The notes under the pieces are model-generated. The model searched no databases and had not been told where the DNA came from. It worked only from the letters and a program-made list of their open reading frames with translations. Shown piece by piece: positions 1 through 8,027 of a stretch of 46,884 nt of DNA (within the stretch, counting starts at the first letter, position 1; the number at the start of each line of letters is the position of its first letter). The stretch is from NCBI GenBank assembly GCA_964356355.1, contig CAYHGX010000013.1, positions 1 through 46,884 on the forward strand. Reading direction: 5' to 3'. The translations under genes were made by a program, and so were the position numbers. Origin of the DNA: CAYHGX01 sp964356355. Lineage in GTDB: Bacteria > Patescibacteriota > Gracilibacteria > UBA1369 > LOWO2-01-FULL-3.

Positions 1-350
1 AAGAAATCAATGAGGATGCAGTAAAATCTGCAAAAAAGAATGCTGAGAAAAACAGAATCTACAATATAGACTTTCTTGTGGGCGATGTGGATAAAGTTGT
101 AAAGGAACTAAAGGAATTTCCAGACTTGGTCGTAGTGGATCCTCCACGTGCCGGAGTAACTCCCAAATTGATTGAAAAAATCAGCGAGTTTAGTGCCAAA
201 CAAATCGTTTATGTATCCTGTAATCCTGCCACTTTGGCGAGAGATTGCAGTCTACTTGCAGAGTATGGTTACAAGGTAAAAGAGGTTCGCCCAGTAGATA
301 TGTTTCCTCAGACCTTTCATATTGAGTGCGTTTGTTTGCTGGAACGATAG
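1..350 (+). CDS. rlmD: RlmD/TrmA-type RNA (uracil-5-)-methyltransferase, 3' fragment
   Basis: The gene enters from the left edge and is read in the frame beginning at base 3, so only the C-terminal SAM-dependent methyltransferase part is seen. It shows the family order: an NAEKN stretch and a VGD acidic turn of the SAM site, the DPPRAG motif, then VYVSCNPATLARD, whose Cys is the nucleophile that attacks uracil C6. It ends with a DMFPQTFHIE motif typical of this family. These enzymes make 5-methyluridine in rRNA or tRNA. RlmD (23S rRNA U1939 or U747) fits better than tRNA-specific TrmA for a bacterium of this kind, but the fragment cannot decide. It ends in TAG about 40 bases before the next gene. 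Confidence 0.9.
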   Translation, partial: EINEDAVKSAKKNAEKNRIYNIDFLVGDVDKVVKELKEFPDLVVVDPPRAGVTPKLIEKISEFSAKQIVYVSCNPATLARDCSLLAEYGYKVKEVRPVDMFPQTFHIECVCLLER

Positions 351-363
351 AAAGTGCTATATT
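336..363 (+). promoter_or_regulatory. Possible promoter for the bactofilin-like gene
   Basis: TTGCTG at 336-341 and TATATT at 358-363 are 16 bases apart and lie just before the ATG at 391. The -35 box lies inside the end of the rlmD-type gene. The boxes are only moderate matches to the sigma-70 consensus. Confidence 0.4.
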
Positions 364-390
364 TTTGCTATCCTCTCTAAAATAAATCCT

Positions 391-1533
391 ATGAAACACT
401 TTCTAGCAAAACTTTCCTTATTGGTGCTGATTTTCACTTTGAGCGCCAGCTGTGCCAGTGCCGCAGAGTTTCAAATGGGAGAAAATGTGGTACTCGATCA
501 ATTAATAGCGGGTGATCAATATTTATTAGGCGGTAATGTAACGATTCAATCTAATGTAGCCGGTGATTTATACGTGGCCGGTGGACAGGTAACTATTAAT
601 GGCAATGTAGAAAATGACTTGGTAATTGCCGGTGGCAAGGTTAACATTATGGGAAATGTAAATGGCGATCTGCGTGTAATTGGTGGTCAGGTTTCGGTTT
701 ATGGAAATATAGCTGAAGATTTAGTTATCTCTGGAGGACAGGTAGATATTGGTAAAAACTCTATAATTAGTGGGGAAATTTTTGCAGGGGCTGGATTGGT
801 AACTATTGATGGAAGAGTCTTGAAAGGCCTACATGGCGTACTGGGAACATTAATTCTGAATGGTGCAGTAGGTGGAGATGTAGTGATAAATGTTCAAGAT
901 GAAATGCAAATAGCAAAGGGGGCTACCGTGGGAGGGACATTGAATTACACCTCAATGCTTGAAAGCAAGGTTCCTACAGGTGTAGTAAAGGGAAAGGTGA
1001 ACTTCAATAAATTCCAGGACGAAGAGGCGAAAGAGGGTCTTTTATACATGTATATTGCAGAAAGAATCTGGAGCTTCATGGGGGTGTTGATCTTGGCTTT
1101 GATTCTTAGTTTTGTAGCGCCAAATCTGTTAAAACGTGCGCCAACTGTAACCAAGGAGAATGTTATGAAGGCTTTTGGAATTGGATTGCTGGCAACGATT
1201 GGAGCGTTTGTTGGTGCTTTGATTTTGTTTACCACTCTTGTGGGAATTTCGTTGGCGATGATTGTGCTAGCTGCTACGTTAATTGCTATTTATGTATCTA
1301 AAATTTTTGGAGCGCTCTTTTTGGCCTCTTATGCCTTTAAAGTAAACAAAGTTACTTCATCAATTAAGCTATTTGGGATCTTATCTTTGGGGCTACTGGC
1401 CTATTATCTAGTGGGAATGATCCCAATTGTAGGATGGATTGTAGACTTTATAGTGTGGCTAATCGGCCTTGGAACAATCGTTTTACTGAAACTGGAAATA
1501 TTCAAGCACTTACGCTCAAAGAAACTTATCTAG
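391..1533 (+). CDS. Bactofilin-like polymer-forming protein with C-terminal membrane domain
   Basis: This is a 380-residue exported membrane protein. The start at MKHFLAK is preferred because it opens a clear signal peptide (residues 1-25, ending CASAA); the frame is open further upstream, but that would bury it. Residues about 35-190 are a regular repeat of roughly 19 residues with the pattern GDLYVAGGQVTINGNV, the signature of a short-rung right-handed beta-helix as in bactofilins. Residues about 225-375 hold four or five hydrophobic membrane segments. Bactofilins form filaments that scaffold envelope processes; the signal peptide suggests the helix here is outside the membrane. The last 18 bases overlap the opposite-strand cca gene. 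Confidence 0.75.
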   Translation: MKHFLAKLSLLVLIFTLSASCASAAEFQMGENVVLDQLIAGDQYLLGGNVTIQSNVAGDLYVAGGQVTINGNVENDLVIAGGKVNIMGNVNGDLRVIGGQVSVYGNIAEDLVISGGQVDIGKNSIISGEIFAGAGLVTIDGRVLKGLHGVLGTLILNGAVGGDVVINVQDEMQIAKGATVGGTLNYTSMLESKVPTGVVKGKVNFNKFQDEEAKEGLLYMYIAERIWSFMGVLILALILSFVAPNLLKRAPTVTKENVMKAFGIGLLATIGAFVGALILFTTLVGISLAMIVLAATLIAIYVSKIFGALFLASYAFKVNKVTSSIKLFGILSLGLLAYYLVGMIPIVGWIVDFIVWLIGLGTIVLLKLEIFKHLRSKKLI

Positions 1534-2856
1534 CAGATATTTCTTGGCCTGAGATTTGGTTTTCAAATTATAGGCAAGTTGCTGTTCGCGAATTTCCTCA
1601 AGTATCTCCCCTACCTTTGATGAGGGTTTGAGGTTGAGAATCTCCATCACTTCTTCACCGGTGATTAAGGTTTTTGGTAAAAGTTTAAGGACGGCTATTT
1701 CGTGATGAAAAAGTTTTTTAACCAGATTGTAGCTGTCGAGATTTACTGGAATTGTCCCCATGGCATCGGCACGAGAAAGCTCAAGCAGTTCCTCAAATTC
1801 AGGCTTGAGGAACCAGCGGCGACGGGAGGAATCATTCATCTCAGGAATACTAAAGACCATCATATGGTGAAGGATAAGCCAGGAAACCCGAGTAACAACT
1901 TTTAAAGGGAATTTGAGTTTTCTGAGAATTTTCCTGGCAATTTCGGCGCCAACCTCGGCGTGTTGATTATAGCGAATACGTTCGGCATCAATCTGGAAAG
2001 TTTGATATTTTCCAACGTCATGAAGGAGAGTGGCCCACCGAAGGGCAAGAGAGAGATGTTCAGGCAGAGGATTTCCATCGGAGTCTTCGTCTGTAAGTGC
2101 ATTAAGCGCACGAATGCTGTGTTCCCAGACATCACCTTCAGTGTGATACTGAGTGGGCTGGGCCAGGCCTTTGAGAAGGCAAAGTTCGGGAATAATGTAC
2201 TGCAACAATCCAAGGTCAAAGAGCTCCTCGAAGGCCTGGCCCGCGAAGTTGCTCATCATAATTTTGTTGAGCTCATCAGCTATGCGTTCATTGGAAATCT
2301 TTTTGATTAAATGAGCATTCTCCTTGATAGCACTGTATGTTTCTGGATGATATTGAAAGCCATAAACGTTTTTAAATCTCACCGCCCTCAAAATACGAAG
2401 GTGGTCCTCCATAATCCGTTTCTCAGGATTTCCAATAAAGCGAATTAGCTTATTCTCAATATCCTTTTGGCCATCGACATAATCGAGGATCTCTTCAGTG
2501 CTGGGGTCAAAAAAGAGTGCGTTAATCGTAAAATCACGACGCTTTGCATCTATTTCCGCTGTTGAAAAATGGATTTCCTTTGGCCGTCGACCATCGCTTT
2601 GATCGCTGTCGGAGCGAAAGGTGGCTATCTCAAAACTATGCCCATTCTTAATTGCGAGCATTACGCCAAAATCTCTACCTATTGGAATTGTTTTCTTCAA
2701 CAACTTTTCAACTTCATCTGGAGTAGCGGAAGTGGCTATATCAAAATCCTTGGGACTGATACCCAAGAGCATGTCTCTCACGCAACCACCAGCTAGATAG
2801 GCCTGATGCCCGGCATTTTTGAGAGTCTCAATAATCTGAAGTGAGGTTGCTTTCAT
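1516..2856 (-). CDS. cca: CCA tRNA nucleotidyltransferase (class II) with HD domain
   Basis: This 446-residue enzyme adds or repairs the 3' CCA tail of tRNA. The nucleotidyltransferase head has GGCVRD at 23-28, the metal-binding DFD at 37-39, RRDFTINAL near 106-113 and EDHLRILRAVRF near 150-161. The nucleotide-selecting neck motif NERIADEL is at 189-196, and an HD phosphohydrolase domain with LLHDVGK is near 277-283. The ATG at 2856 is chosen; an in-frame TTG three codons upstream would lie inside the -10 element. The stop is TGA. It is divergent from tsaD, with 30 bases between the starts. Confidence 0.95.
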   Translation of the reverse strand: MKATSLQIIETLKNAGHQAYLAGGCVRDMLLGISPKDFDIATSATPDEVEKLLKKTIPIGRDFGVMLAIKNGHSFEIATFRSDSDQSDGRRPKEIHFSTAEIDAKRRDFTINALFFDPSTEEILDYVDGQKDIENKLIRFIGNPEKRIMEDHLRILRAVRFKNVYGFQYHPETYSAIKENAHLIKKISNERIADELNKIMMSNFAGQAFEELFDLGLLQYIIPELCLLKGLAQPTQYHTEGDVWEHSIRALNALTDEDSDGNPLPEHLSLALRWATLLHDVGKYQTFQIDAERIRYNQHAEVGAEIARKILRKLKFPLKVVTRVSWLILHHMMVFSIPEMNDSSRRRWFLKPEFEELLELSRADAMGTIPVNLDSYNLVKKLFHHEIAVLKLLPKTLITGEEVMEILNLKPSSKVGEILEEIREQQLAYNLKTKSQAKKYLLDKFL

Positions 2857-2864
2857 GCTATTCA

Positions 2865-2872
2865 ATTATACT
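2865..2872. promoter_or_regulatory. Overlapping divergent -10 elements of cca and tsaD
   Basis: Bases 2865-2870 read TATAAT on the minus strand, and 2867-2872 read TATACT on the plus strand. The two boxes share four bases. Expected starts of transcription lie only about 2 bases before the cca ATG and about 8 bases before the tsaD ATG, so both messages would be leaderless or nearly so. The -35 regions are poor on both sides. Confidence 0.5.
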
Positions 2873-2886
2873 GTAAAATCGGCCAT

Positions 2887-3921
2887 ATGAAAATTATAGC
2901 GATAGAAACCTCCTGTGATGAGACTGCCTGCTCAATTGTGGAGGACGGCATAACGGTTTTATCTAATGTAATTTATTCACAGGTGGAAACCCATGCGATT
3001 ACAGGTGGCGTCGTGCCTGAAGTAGCTGCACGTGAACATGTATTAAAAATGCTGCCAGTCTTACAGCAGGCATTGGATGAGGCAAATACAGGCTGGGATG
3101 AACTTGAGGCGATAGCAGTTACGCAGGGGCCTGGCCTTATTAGTTCTCTAATTATTGGAACACAAACTGCGAGTATTATTTCCTATATTAAAAATAAACC
3201 GCTCATTCCGGTTCAACACATTACCGGCCACATCTATTCAAACTGGCTTGAAACCAATGGAGCGATTGAATTCCCTGTTTTAGTTTTGACGGTTTCAGGT
3301 GGACACAATGAGCTTATCTTGATGCGAGGCCATCATGACTTCGAGGTACTGGGTGAAACACGAGATGATGCTGCCGGGGAGGCCTTTGATAAAGTTGCTC
3401 GCATTCTTGGACTCGGATATCCCGGTGGACCTGTAATCTCTAGGATGGCCGAGAATGGCGATCGTAAGGCCTTCAATCTGCCACTTGTAATGCTGGAAAG
3501 GGATAGTCTTGATTTCAGTTTTTCGGGCCTAAAAACTGCCGTAATGACTGAAGTAAGGGCACTAAATGAAGAAGAAAAAGATGAAAAATTTATAGCTGAT
3601 TTAAGTGCGAGTTTTGAGGAAACAGTTGTAACCATCCTTCGAGATAAGCTAATCAGAGCTATGGAAAAACATCCCGAAATTAAGGAGATTCATCTGGCAG
3701 GGGGGGTATCGGCCAATAAAAGATTACGATTTAAAGTTGAGGAAATCTTGCGTGAGCGAGGCGAAAAACTCACCCTAAGATACCCAAAGTCTATAAGTTA
3801 TTGTACTGATAATGCAGCAATGATTGCCTCCAGTGGCTATTTTTTGTATAAAAAAAATCCCTCACGCTTTTCGCCCTCCACAAATGTTTGGCCTGATTCT
3901 TCTCTAGAAATATCGGCTTGA
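2887..3921 (+). CDS. tsaD: tRNA N6-adenosine threonylcarbamoyltransferase TsaD
   Basis: This 344-residue ASKHA-fold protein transfers the threonylcarbamoyl group to A37 of ANN-decoding tRNAs, working with TsaB, TsaE and TsaC/Sua5 (not in this window). The start IAIETSCDETACS is the family N-terminus. The metal-binding pair is His111 and His115 in HITGHIYSNW, followed by TVSGGHNE, DDAAGEAFDKVAR, GYPGGP, FSFSGLKTAV and AGGVSANKRLR, and near the end SYCTDNAAMIA, which carries the conserved Asp. Length is normal. It ends in TGA seven bases before the earliest possible start of hisS, so the two genes are probably co-transcribed. Confidence 0.97.
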   Translation: MKIIAIETSCDETACSIVEDGITVLSNVIYSQVETHAITGGVVPEVAAREHVLKMLPVLQQALDEANTGWDELEAIAVTQGPGLISSLIIGTQTASIISYIKNKPLIPVQHITGHIYSNWLETNGAIEFPVLVLTVSGGHNELILMRGHHDFEVLGETRDDAAGEAFDKVARILGLGYPGGPVISRMAENGDRKAFNLPLVMLERDSLDFSFSGLKTAVMTEVRALNEEEKDEKFIADLSASFEETVVTILRDKLIRAMEKHPEIKEIHLAGGVSANKRLRFKVEEILRERGEKLTLRYPKSISYCTDNAAMIASSGYFLYKKNPSRFSPSTNVWPDSSLEISA

Positions 3922-3952
3922 AATACCCGTGAAAGCTGGTATGATAAACTTC

Positions 3953-5290
3953 ATGAACACAGGTGAACCACAAAAGAGACTTGCAGAGCCACTTCAGACC
4001 CCAAAGGGCGTTCACGATATTTTGCCGAATGATTATGATTACCACACTTATATTAAGAAGGTAGTACGTCACCGTGCAAGACAGGCTGGTTTTAGACGTA
4101 TCACTACTCCAATATTTGAATTTACTGAGGTTTTTGCGCGAAGTATTGGTGATGAAAGCGACATTGTTTCTAAAGAGATGTACACCTTTGAAGACAGAAA
4201 AGGTCGAAGCCTTACACTAAAACCTGAAGGGACAGCGGGAGTGGTTCGAGCCTATATCCAACATGGACTTAGCCAGTTACCTCAGCCATTGATGCTCTAT
4301 TATATGGAGCCTCATTTCAGATATGATCGTCCACAGAAGGGTAGATATAGGCAGTTTTGGCAATTTGGTTTTGAGATTATTGGAGAAAGCGATCCGGCAC
4401 TTGATGCCCAACTAATTCAGTTGTCCCGAAAAATTCTTGGAGATTTGGGGCTAGAGAATTTATTTTCTTTGCAGTTGAATACGATTGGGACATCGGAATC
4501 TCGTCAGAAATACATGTTGGCTCTTCAAGATTATTATTCAGGAAAAGAGCGATCATTGTGTGAAACTTGCCGAGATAGACTAGTGAAAAATCCTCTCAGG
4601 CTTCTTGATTGTAAAGAAGAGGACTGCCAAATACTGGCTCAACTTGCACCTTTAATGGGAGATCACCTGGACAAAGAGTCTCTGGACTATCACGAAGAGC
4701 TGAAGGGGTATCTGGAGGAGTTGCAAATTACTTATACTGAAAACCCTAAACTGGTACGTGGATTGGATTATTATTCAAAGACTGTTTTTGAATTCTGGGA
4801 TAAAACAGAGGGAGCACAAAATGCAATTGGCGGAGGCGGAAGATATGATGGACTAATTGGTATGATGGGGGGACAAAATACTCCTGCCGTAGGGTTTGCC
4901 GCTGGTATAGAGAGACTTATTGCCAACATGAAAAAGGAAAAAGTGCGAGTTCCGTCCAAAGATGATCTACATGTTTTCGTGGCTCAACTTGGAAAGGAAG
5001 CAAAACGAAAATGCCTGCCGTTAATTGATGACTTAAGAGATGAGGGCATCAAAACTATGGGTGCGTTGGGTAAAGGTTCAATAAACGAACAGCTTAGAAT
5101 TGCCAATAAATTCAAAGTTCAATATACCGTTCTGATAGGTATAACAGAGGTACGCGAGCAGACAGCTATTATTCGCGATATGGAAAAGGGTGTGCAAGAA
5201 ACCGTGGCTTTTGGCGATGTGGTGGAAAGGTTGGTGGAATTAATTGGGGAAGAAAATCTGGACAAGTATTCACCTGGCGAGTTACTCTAA
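3953..5290 (+). CDS. hisS: Histidyl-tRNA synthetase
   Basis: A class II aminoacyl-tRNA synthetase of 445 residues with the chosen start. It shows KGVHDILP near the N-terminus, motif 2 (FRYDRPQKGRYRQFWQFG), the histidine-specific LVRGLDYYSKTVFEFW, GGGGRYDGL, motif 3 (AVGFAAGIERL) and a C-terminal anticodon-binding domain of about 95 residues. In-frame GTG 3929 and ATG 3941 are alternative starts. The ATG at 3953 puts the KGVHDILP motif nearest its usual distance from the N-terminus, and there is no ribosome binding site to decide. It follows tsaD closely and is probably in its transcript. Confidence 0.95.
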   Translation: MNTGEPQKRLAEPLQTPKGVHDILPNDYDYHTYIKKVVRHRARQAGFRRITTPIFEFTEVFARSIGDESDIVSKEMYTFEDRKGRSLTLKPEGTAGVVRAYIQHGLSQLPQPLMLYYMEPHFRYDRPQKGRYRQFWQFGFEIIGESDPALDAQLIQLSRKILGDLGLENLFSLQLNTIGTSESRQKYMLALQDYYSGKERSLCETCRDRLVKNPLRLLDCKEEDCQILAQLAPLMGDHLDKESLDYHEELKGYLEELQITYTENPKLVRGLDYYSKTVFEFWDKTEGAQNAIGGGGRYDGLIGMMGGQNTPAVGFAAGIERLIANMKKEKVRVPSKDDLHVFVAQLGKEAKRKCLPLIDDLRDEGIKTMGALGKGSINEQLRIANKFKVQYTVLIGITEVREQTAIIRDMEKGVQETVAFGDVVERLVELIGEENLDKYSPGELL

Positions 5291-5315
5291 TACTAAGTTC
5301 ATTCTCCAAATTCCC

Positions 5316-6635
5316 ATGAAAAAAATTATGTTGTTTTGTGCTCTCTTTGTGCTGATGAGCAGCAACGTTTTTGCTGGCTCTTTTCCAGATGTGTCTAAGG
5401 ATCACGAAAACTTTGAGGCCATCGAATATTTAAATGATCTGGGAGTGGTGAAGGGTTATGGAGATGGGACTTTTATGCCTCAAAATGTGGTGAATCGTGC
5501 TGAGGCAATGAAAATGATTTTGGAGAGTTTGAAAATTAAACATAATGGGACATATGAAGCGGTTTTTCCTGATGTAAAAAAGGACTCTTGGTTTTTTGAA
5601 TATGTAATGGCGGCCAAAGAGGATGGTATTATAAATGGCTACAAGGATGGAAAATTCAAGCCTGAGAATGGGGTTAATTTGGCCGAAAGCTTAAAGATGT
5701 TATTTGGGGCGGCGAAGGTAGAGCTACCCGAGATTACGGACAGTGAACTTGCCGTTTATACTGATGTAGATGGAAAATCTTGGTATAGTCCTTACTTCCT
5801 TTATGCTAGGACTAATAATATCTTAACTCCAGATGAGTATGGCAACGTAAGTCCAATCCAGGCTATGACGAGGGCAAAATTTGCCGAGGTTGTATACAGA
5901 ATGGCTGTAGTATTGGAGCAAGGAGGAAAGCCTTATCCGATGAGCAAAAACTGGGAAACTTATGAAAGCGATGTACTGCCGTTTAAGATGAAATACGATC
6001 TAAAAAACTGGCAGATTATTAAGTCTGAAAATGAGGTGGTGTTTTTTAAACCTGATAAGGAATTTCTACAGTTCTCACCTTCAAGGATTTTTCCAAACAG
6101 TGCTGTAATCAGAGTGAACCTAGATAAGAATGAGCAGAAACTTTCCAAGGAGCAGTATTTCAATAATATCAAAGGCGCATTTAAAAATGCAGGAGTGAAA
6201 ACAATCAAGGTTTCGGGATTAAATGCGATGGAAATCTACATAGCTGAGCCAAACATCAAAGATTGGTATGTTTACCTTGCTGATGGAAGTGTATTAGCTG
6301 TGTATACCGAGCATGGGAATGGCACTTTGGATGCCCACATGGATCAATATATTCGGGAAATGTTGAGTACTCTTGAGTATCAGGAAGTGGTGGTTAATGA
6401 GGTTGATAACAGTGCGTTAATTAGTGCAATTTTGGCCAATGTTCTAGTGGAGGGGCAGGGTAAAGCAACAATGGAAAAGATTGATGATGAAGAGATAATC
6501 GAGACTGATACAATTGGTGTGGGAACTGGCCCAGTGGATTACTACTACAGCAAATCACTGGATTATACTTTGAAATACGAGAGGGGTTCGGATACAATTT
6601 TGGACACTAGAAACTCTAAAACTACAGCTTTTTAA
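5316..6635 (+). CDS. Secreted protein with three N-terminal SLH modules
   Basis: A 439-residue exported protein. The start at MKKIMLF gives a signal peptide of about 20 residues ending VFAGS. Three SLH modules follow at about 20-75, 85-140 and 150-210: each begins F/YxDV and contains an RAEAMKM-like helix (NRAEAMKMI, NLAESLKML, TRAKFAEVV). SLH modules anchor proteins to cell-wall polysaccharide in other bacteria. The remaining ~220 residues form an alpha/beta region with no family I recognise, ending in an acidic stretch. It starts 26 bases after hisS and is followed at 9 bases by a small membrane protein gene, so the pair may work together at the surface. Confidence 0.85.
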   Translation: MKKIMLFCALFVLMSSNVFAGSFPDVSKDHENFEAIEYLNDLGVVKGYGDGTFMPQNVVNRAEAMKMILESLKIKHNGTYEAVFPDVKKDSWFFEYVMAAKEDGIINGYKDGKFKPENGVNLAESLKMLFGAAKVELPEITDSELAVYTDVDGKSWYSPYFLYARTNNILTPDEYGNVSPIQAMTRAKFAEVVYRMAVVLEQGGKPYPMSKNWETYESDVLPFKMKYDLKNWQIIKSENEVVFFKPDKEFLQFSPSRIFPNSAVIRVNLDKNEQKLSKEQYFNNIKGAFKNAGVKTIKVSGLNAMEIYIAEPNIKDWYVYLADGSVLAVYTEHGNGTLDAHMDQYIREMLSTLEYQEVVVNEVDNSALISAILANVLVEGQGKATMEKIDDEEIIETDTIGVGTGPVDYYYSKSLDYTLKYERGSDTILDTRNSKTTAF

Positions 6636-6644
6636 TTTTTTAAT

Positions 6645-6878
6645 ATGGTCTATAAAAAGGGTGACGAAAAGGGATATTTTACGCGAGTAGTCGCGGCAAT
6701 GGCGCTTATTGCAATTATTGGAAGCATCTTTGTTTATGCGGCTGCCGGTAATAATAATGCAATTGAAAAAGAGGTAGAGGTGGGTAATCAGCAGGGCACG
6801 GTAACGGCTGATCCTTCAGGTGATGGGCCGTTTCCTACTAGTGAACCACCGGGAAGAATGGGACAACCAACACAATAA
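6645..6878 (+). CDS. Small single-span membrane protein, unknown
   Basis: A 77-residue protein with a short charged N-terminus (KKGDEKGYFTR), one hydrophobic segment at about residues 14-33 (VVAAMALIAIIGSIFVYAAA), and a Gly/Pro/Asp-rich tail probably outside the cell. I do not recognise the family. It begins 9 bases after the SLH gene and ends 6 bases before the malic enzyme gene, which supports it as real and co-transcribed. Confidence 0.6.
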   Translation: MVYKKGDEKGYFTRVVAAMALIAIIGSIFVYAAAGNNNAIEKEVEVGNQQGTVTADPSGDGPFPTSEPPGRMGQPTQ

Positions 6879-6884
6879 TTTTAT

Positions 6885-8027
6885 ATGAAAAACATAAAAA
6901 CTGAGGCTTTGAAGGCCCATGCGAAGTGCCGTGGAAAGCTAGAAACTGGACTAAAGGTGAAGCTAGATACGAAGAAGGACTTGAGCCTTTACTACACTCC
7001 TGGCGTGGCGGAGCCGTGTATGGAGATCGCGCGTGATCCGCGGCTGGCCTATAAATATACTTCCAAGGGAAATACGATCGCAGTGGTGACTGATGGCACG
7101 GCGGTGTTGGGTTTGGGCGATATTGGAGCCGTGGCCGGGCTGCCGGTAATGGAGGGGGAATGTGCACTTTTCAAAAAATTTGCGGGCGTGGATGCCGTGC
7201 CGATTTGTTTGGATACGAAGGATGCAGGGGAGATTATTGCCATTGTGAAGGCCCTGGCGCCGACGTTTGGCGGTATAAATTTAGAGGATATTTCGGCGCC
7301 GAGATGCTTCGAGATTGAGGAGACACTCATTCGCGAGTTGGACATCCCGGTTTTCCATGATGATCAACATGGCACTGCCATTGTGACTCTGGCTGGCGTA
7401 ATCAATGCGCTAAAGGTTGTAGGTAAACAGGCCAAGGAGGTGAGAGTGGTGATTAGTGGAGCCGGCGCAGCCGGCGTGGCAATTACGAAGCTGTTCTTTA
7501 AATATGGATTTAAAGACATTGCTTTGCAGGATAGCCAAGGGCTTATTTATGAGGGCCGCCCAGATTTGAATGATTCCAAAAAGGCTTTAGCCAAAATCAC
7601 TAATCGCAGAAAAATTAAGGGAGATTTGAGCGAAGGGATTCGTGATGCAGATATTTTCATTGGCGTATCGAAGCCGGGAGTACTTACTACTGAGATGGTT
7701 CGTACTATGGCGAAGGATCCAATTGTTTTCGCCATGAGCAATCCCGATCCGGAAATCATGCCAAAGGATGCCCTGAAGGGTGGAGCTAAGGTAGTGGCCA
7801 CTGGCAGGTCTGATTTCCCAAATCAGATCAATAATGTATTGGTGTTTCCGGGAATCTTTCGGGGCGCCTTGGACGCGGGCGTAAGCAAAATAACCGATGA
7901 GATGAAAATAGCAGCGGCGGTGGCCTTAGCCAAAATGGTTAAGAAGCCAACTGTGGATAAGATCATTCCAGGAGTATTTGAAAAGGGTGTGAGTGACGCC
8001 GTGGCGAAGGCGGTTAAAAAGGCTTAG
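6885..8027 (+). CDS. Malic enzyme (short bacterial form), with K-to-E change at the usual catalytic lysine
   Basis: A 380-residue protein of the short malic enzyme family, which decarboxylates malate to pyruvate using NAD(P)+. It has YYTPGVAEPC (with the catalytic Tyr), TDGTAVLGLGDIGA, the metal-site segments NLEDISAP and FHDDQHGTA, the nucleotide-binding ISGAGAAGVAI and SNPDPE. Where the family reads PVMEGKA, with Lys as the general base, this sequence reads PVMEGEC: residue 92 is Glu (codon GAA at 7158-7160). One base change would restore Lys. The gene may be inactive, altered, or carry a consensus error. The sequence looks richer in G+C than its neighbours (not measured). Its stop overlaps the next gene's stop by four bases. 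Confidence 0.9.
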   Translation: MKNIKTEALKAHAKCRGKLETGLKVKLDTKKDLSLYYTPGVAEPCMEIARDPRLAYKYTSKGNTIAVVTDGTAVLGLGDIGAVAGLPVMEGECALFKKFAGVDAVPICLDTKDAGEIIAIVKALAPTFGGINLEDISAPRCFEIEETLIRELDIPVFHDDQHGTAIVTLAGVINALKVVGKQAKEVRVVISGAGAAGVAITKLFFKYGFKDIALQDSQGLIYEGRPDLNDSKKALAKITNRRKIKGDLSEGIRDADIFIGVSKPGVLTTEMVRTMAKDPIVFAMSNPDPEIMPKDALKGGAKVVATGRSDFPNQINNVLVFPGIFRGALDAGVSKITDEMKIAAAVALAKMVKKPTVDKIIPGVFEKGVSDAVAKAVKKA

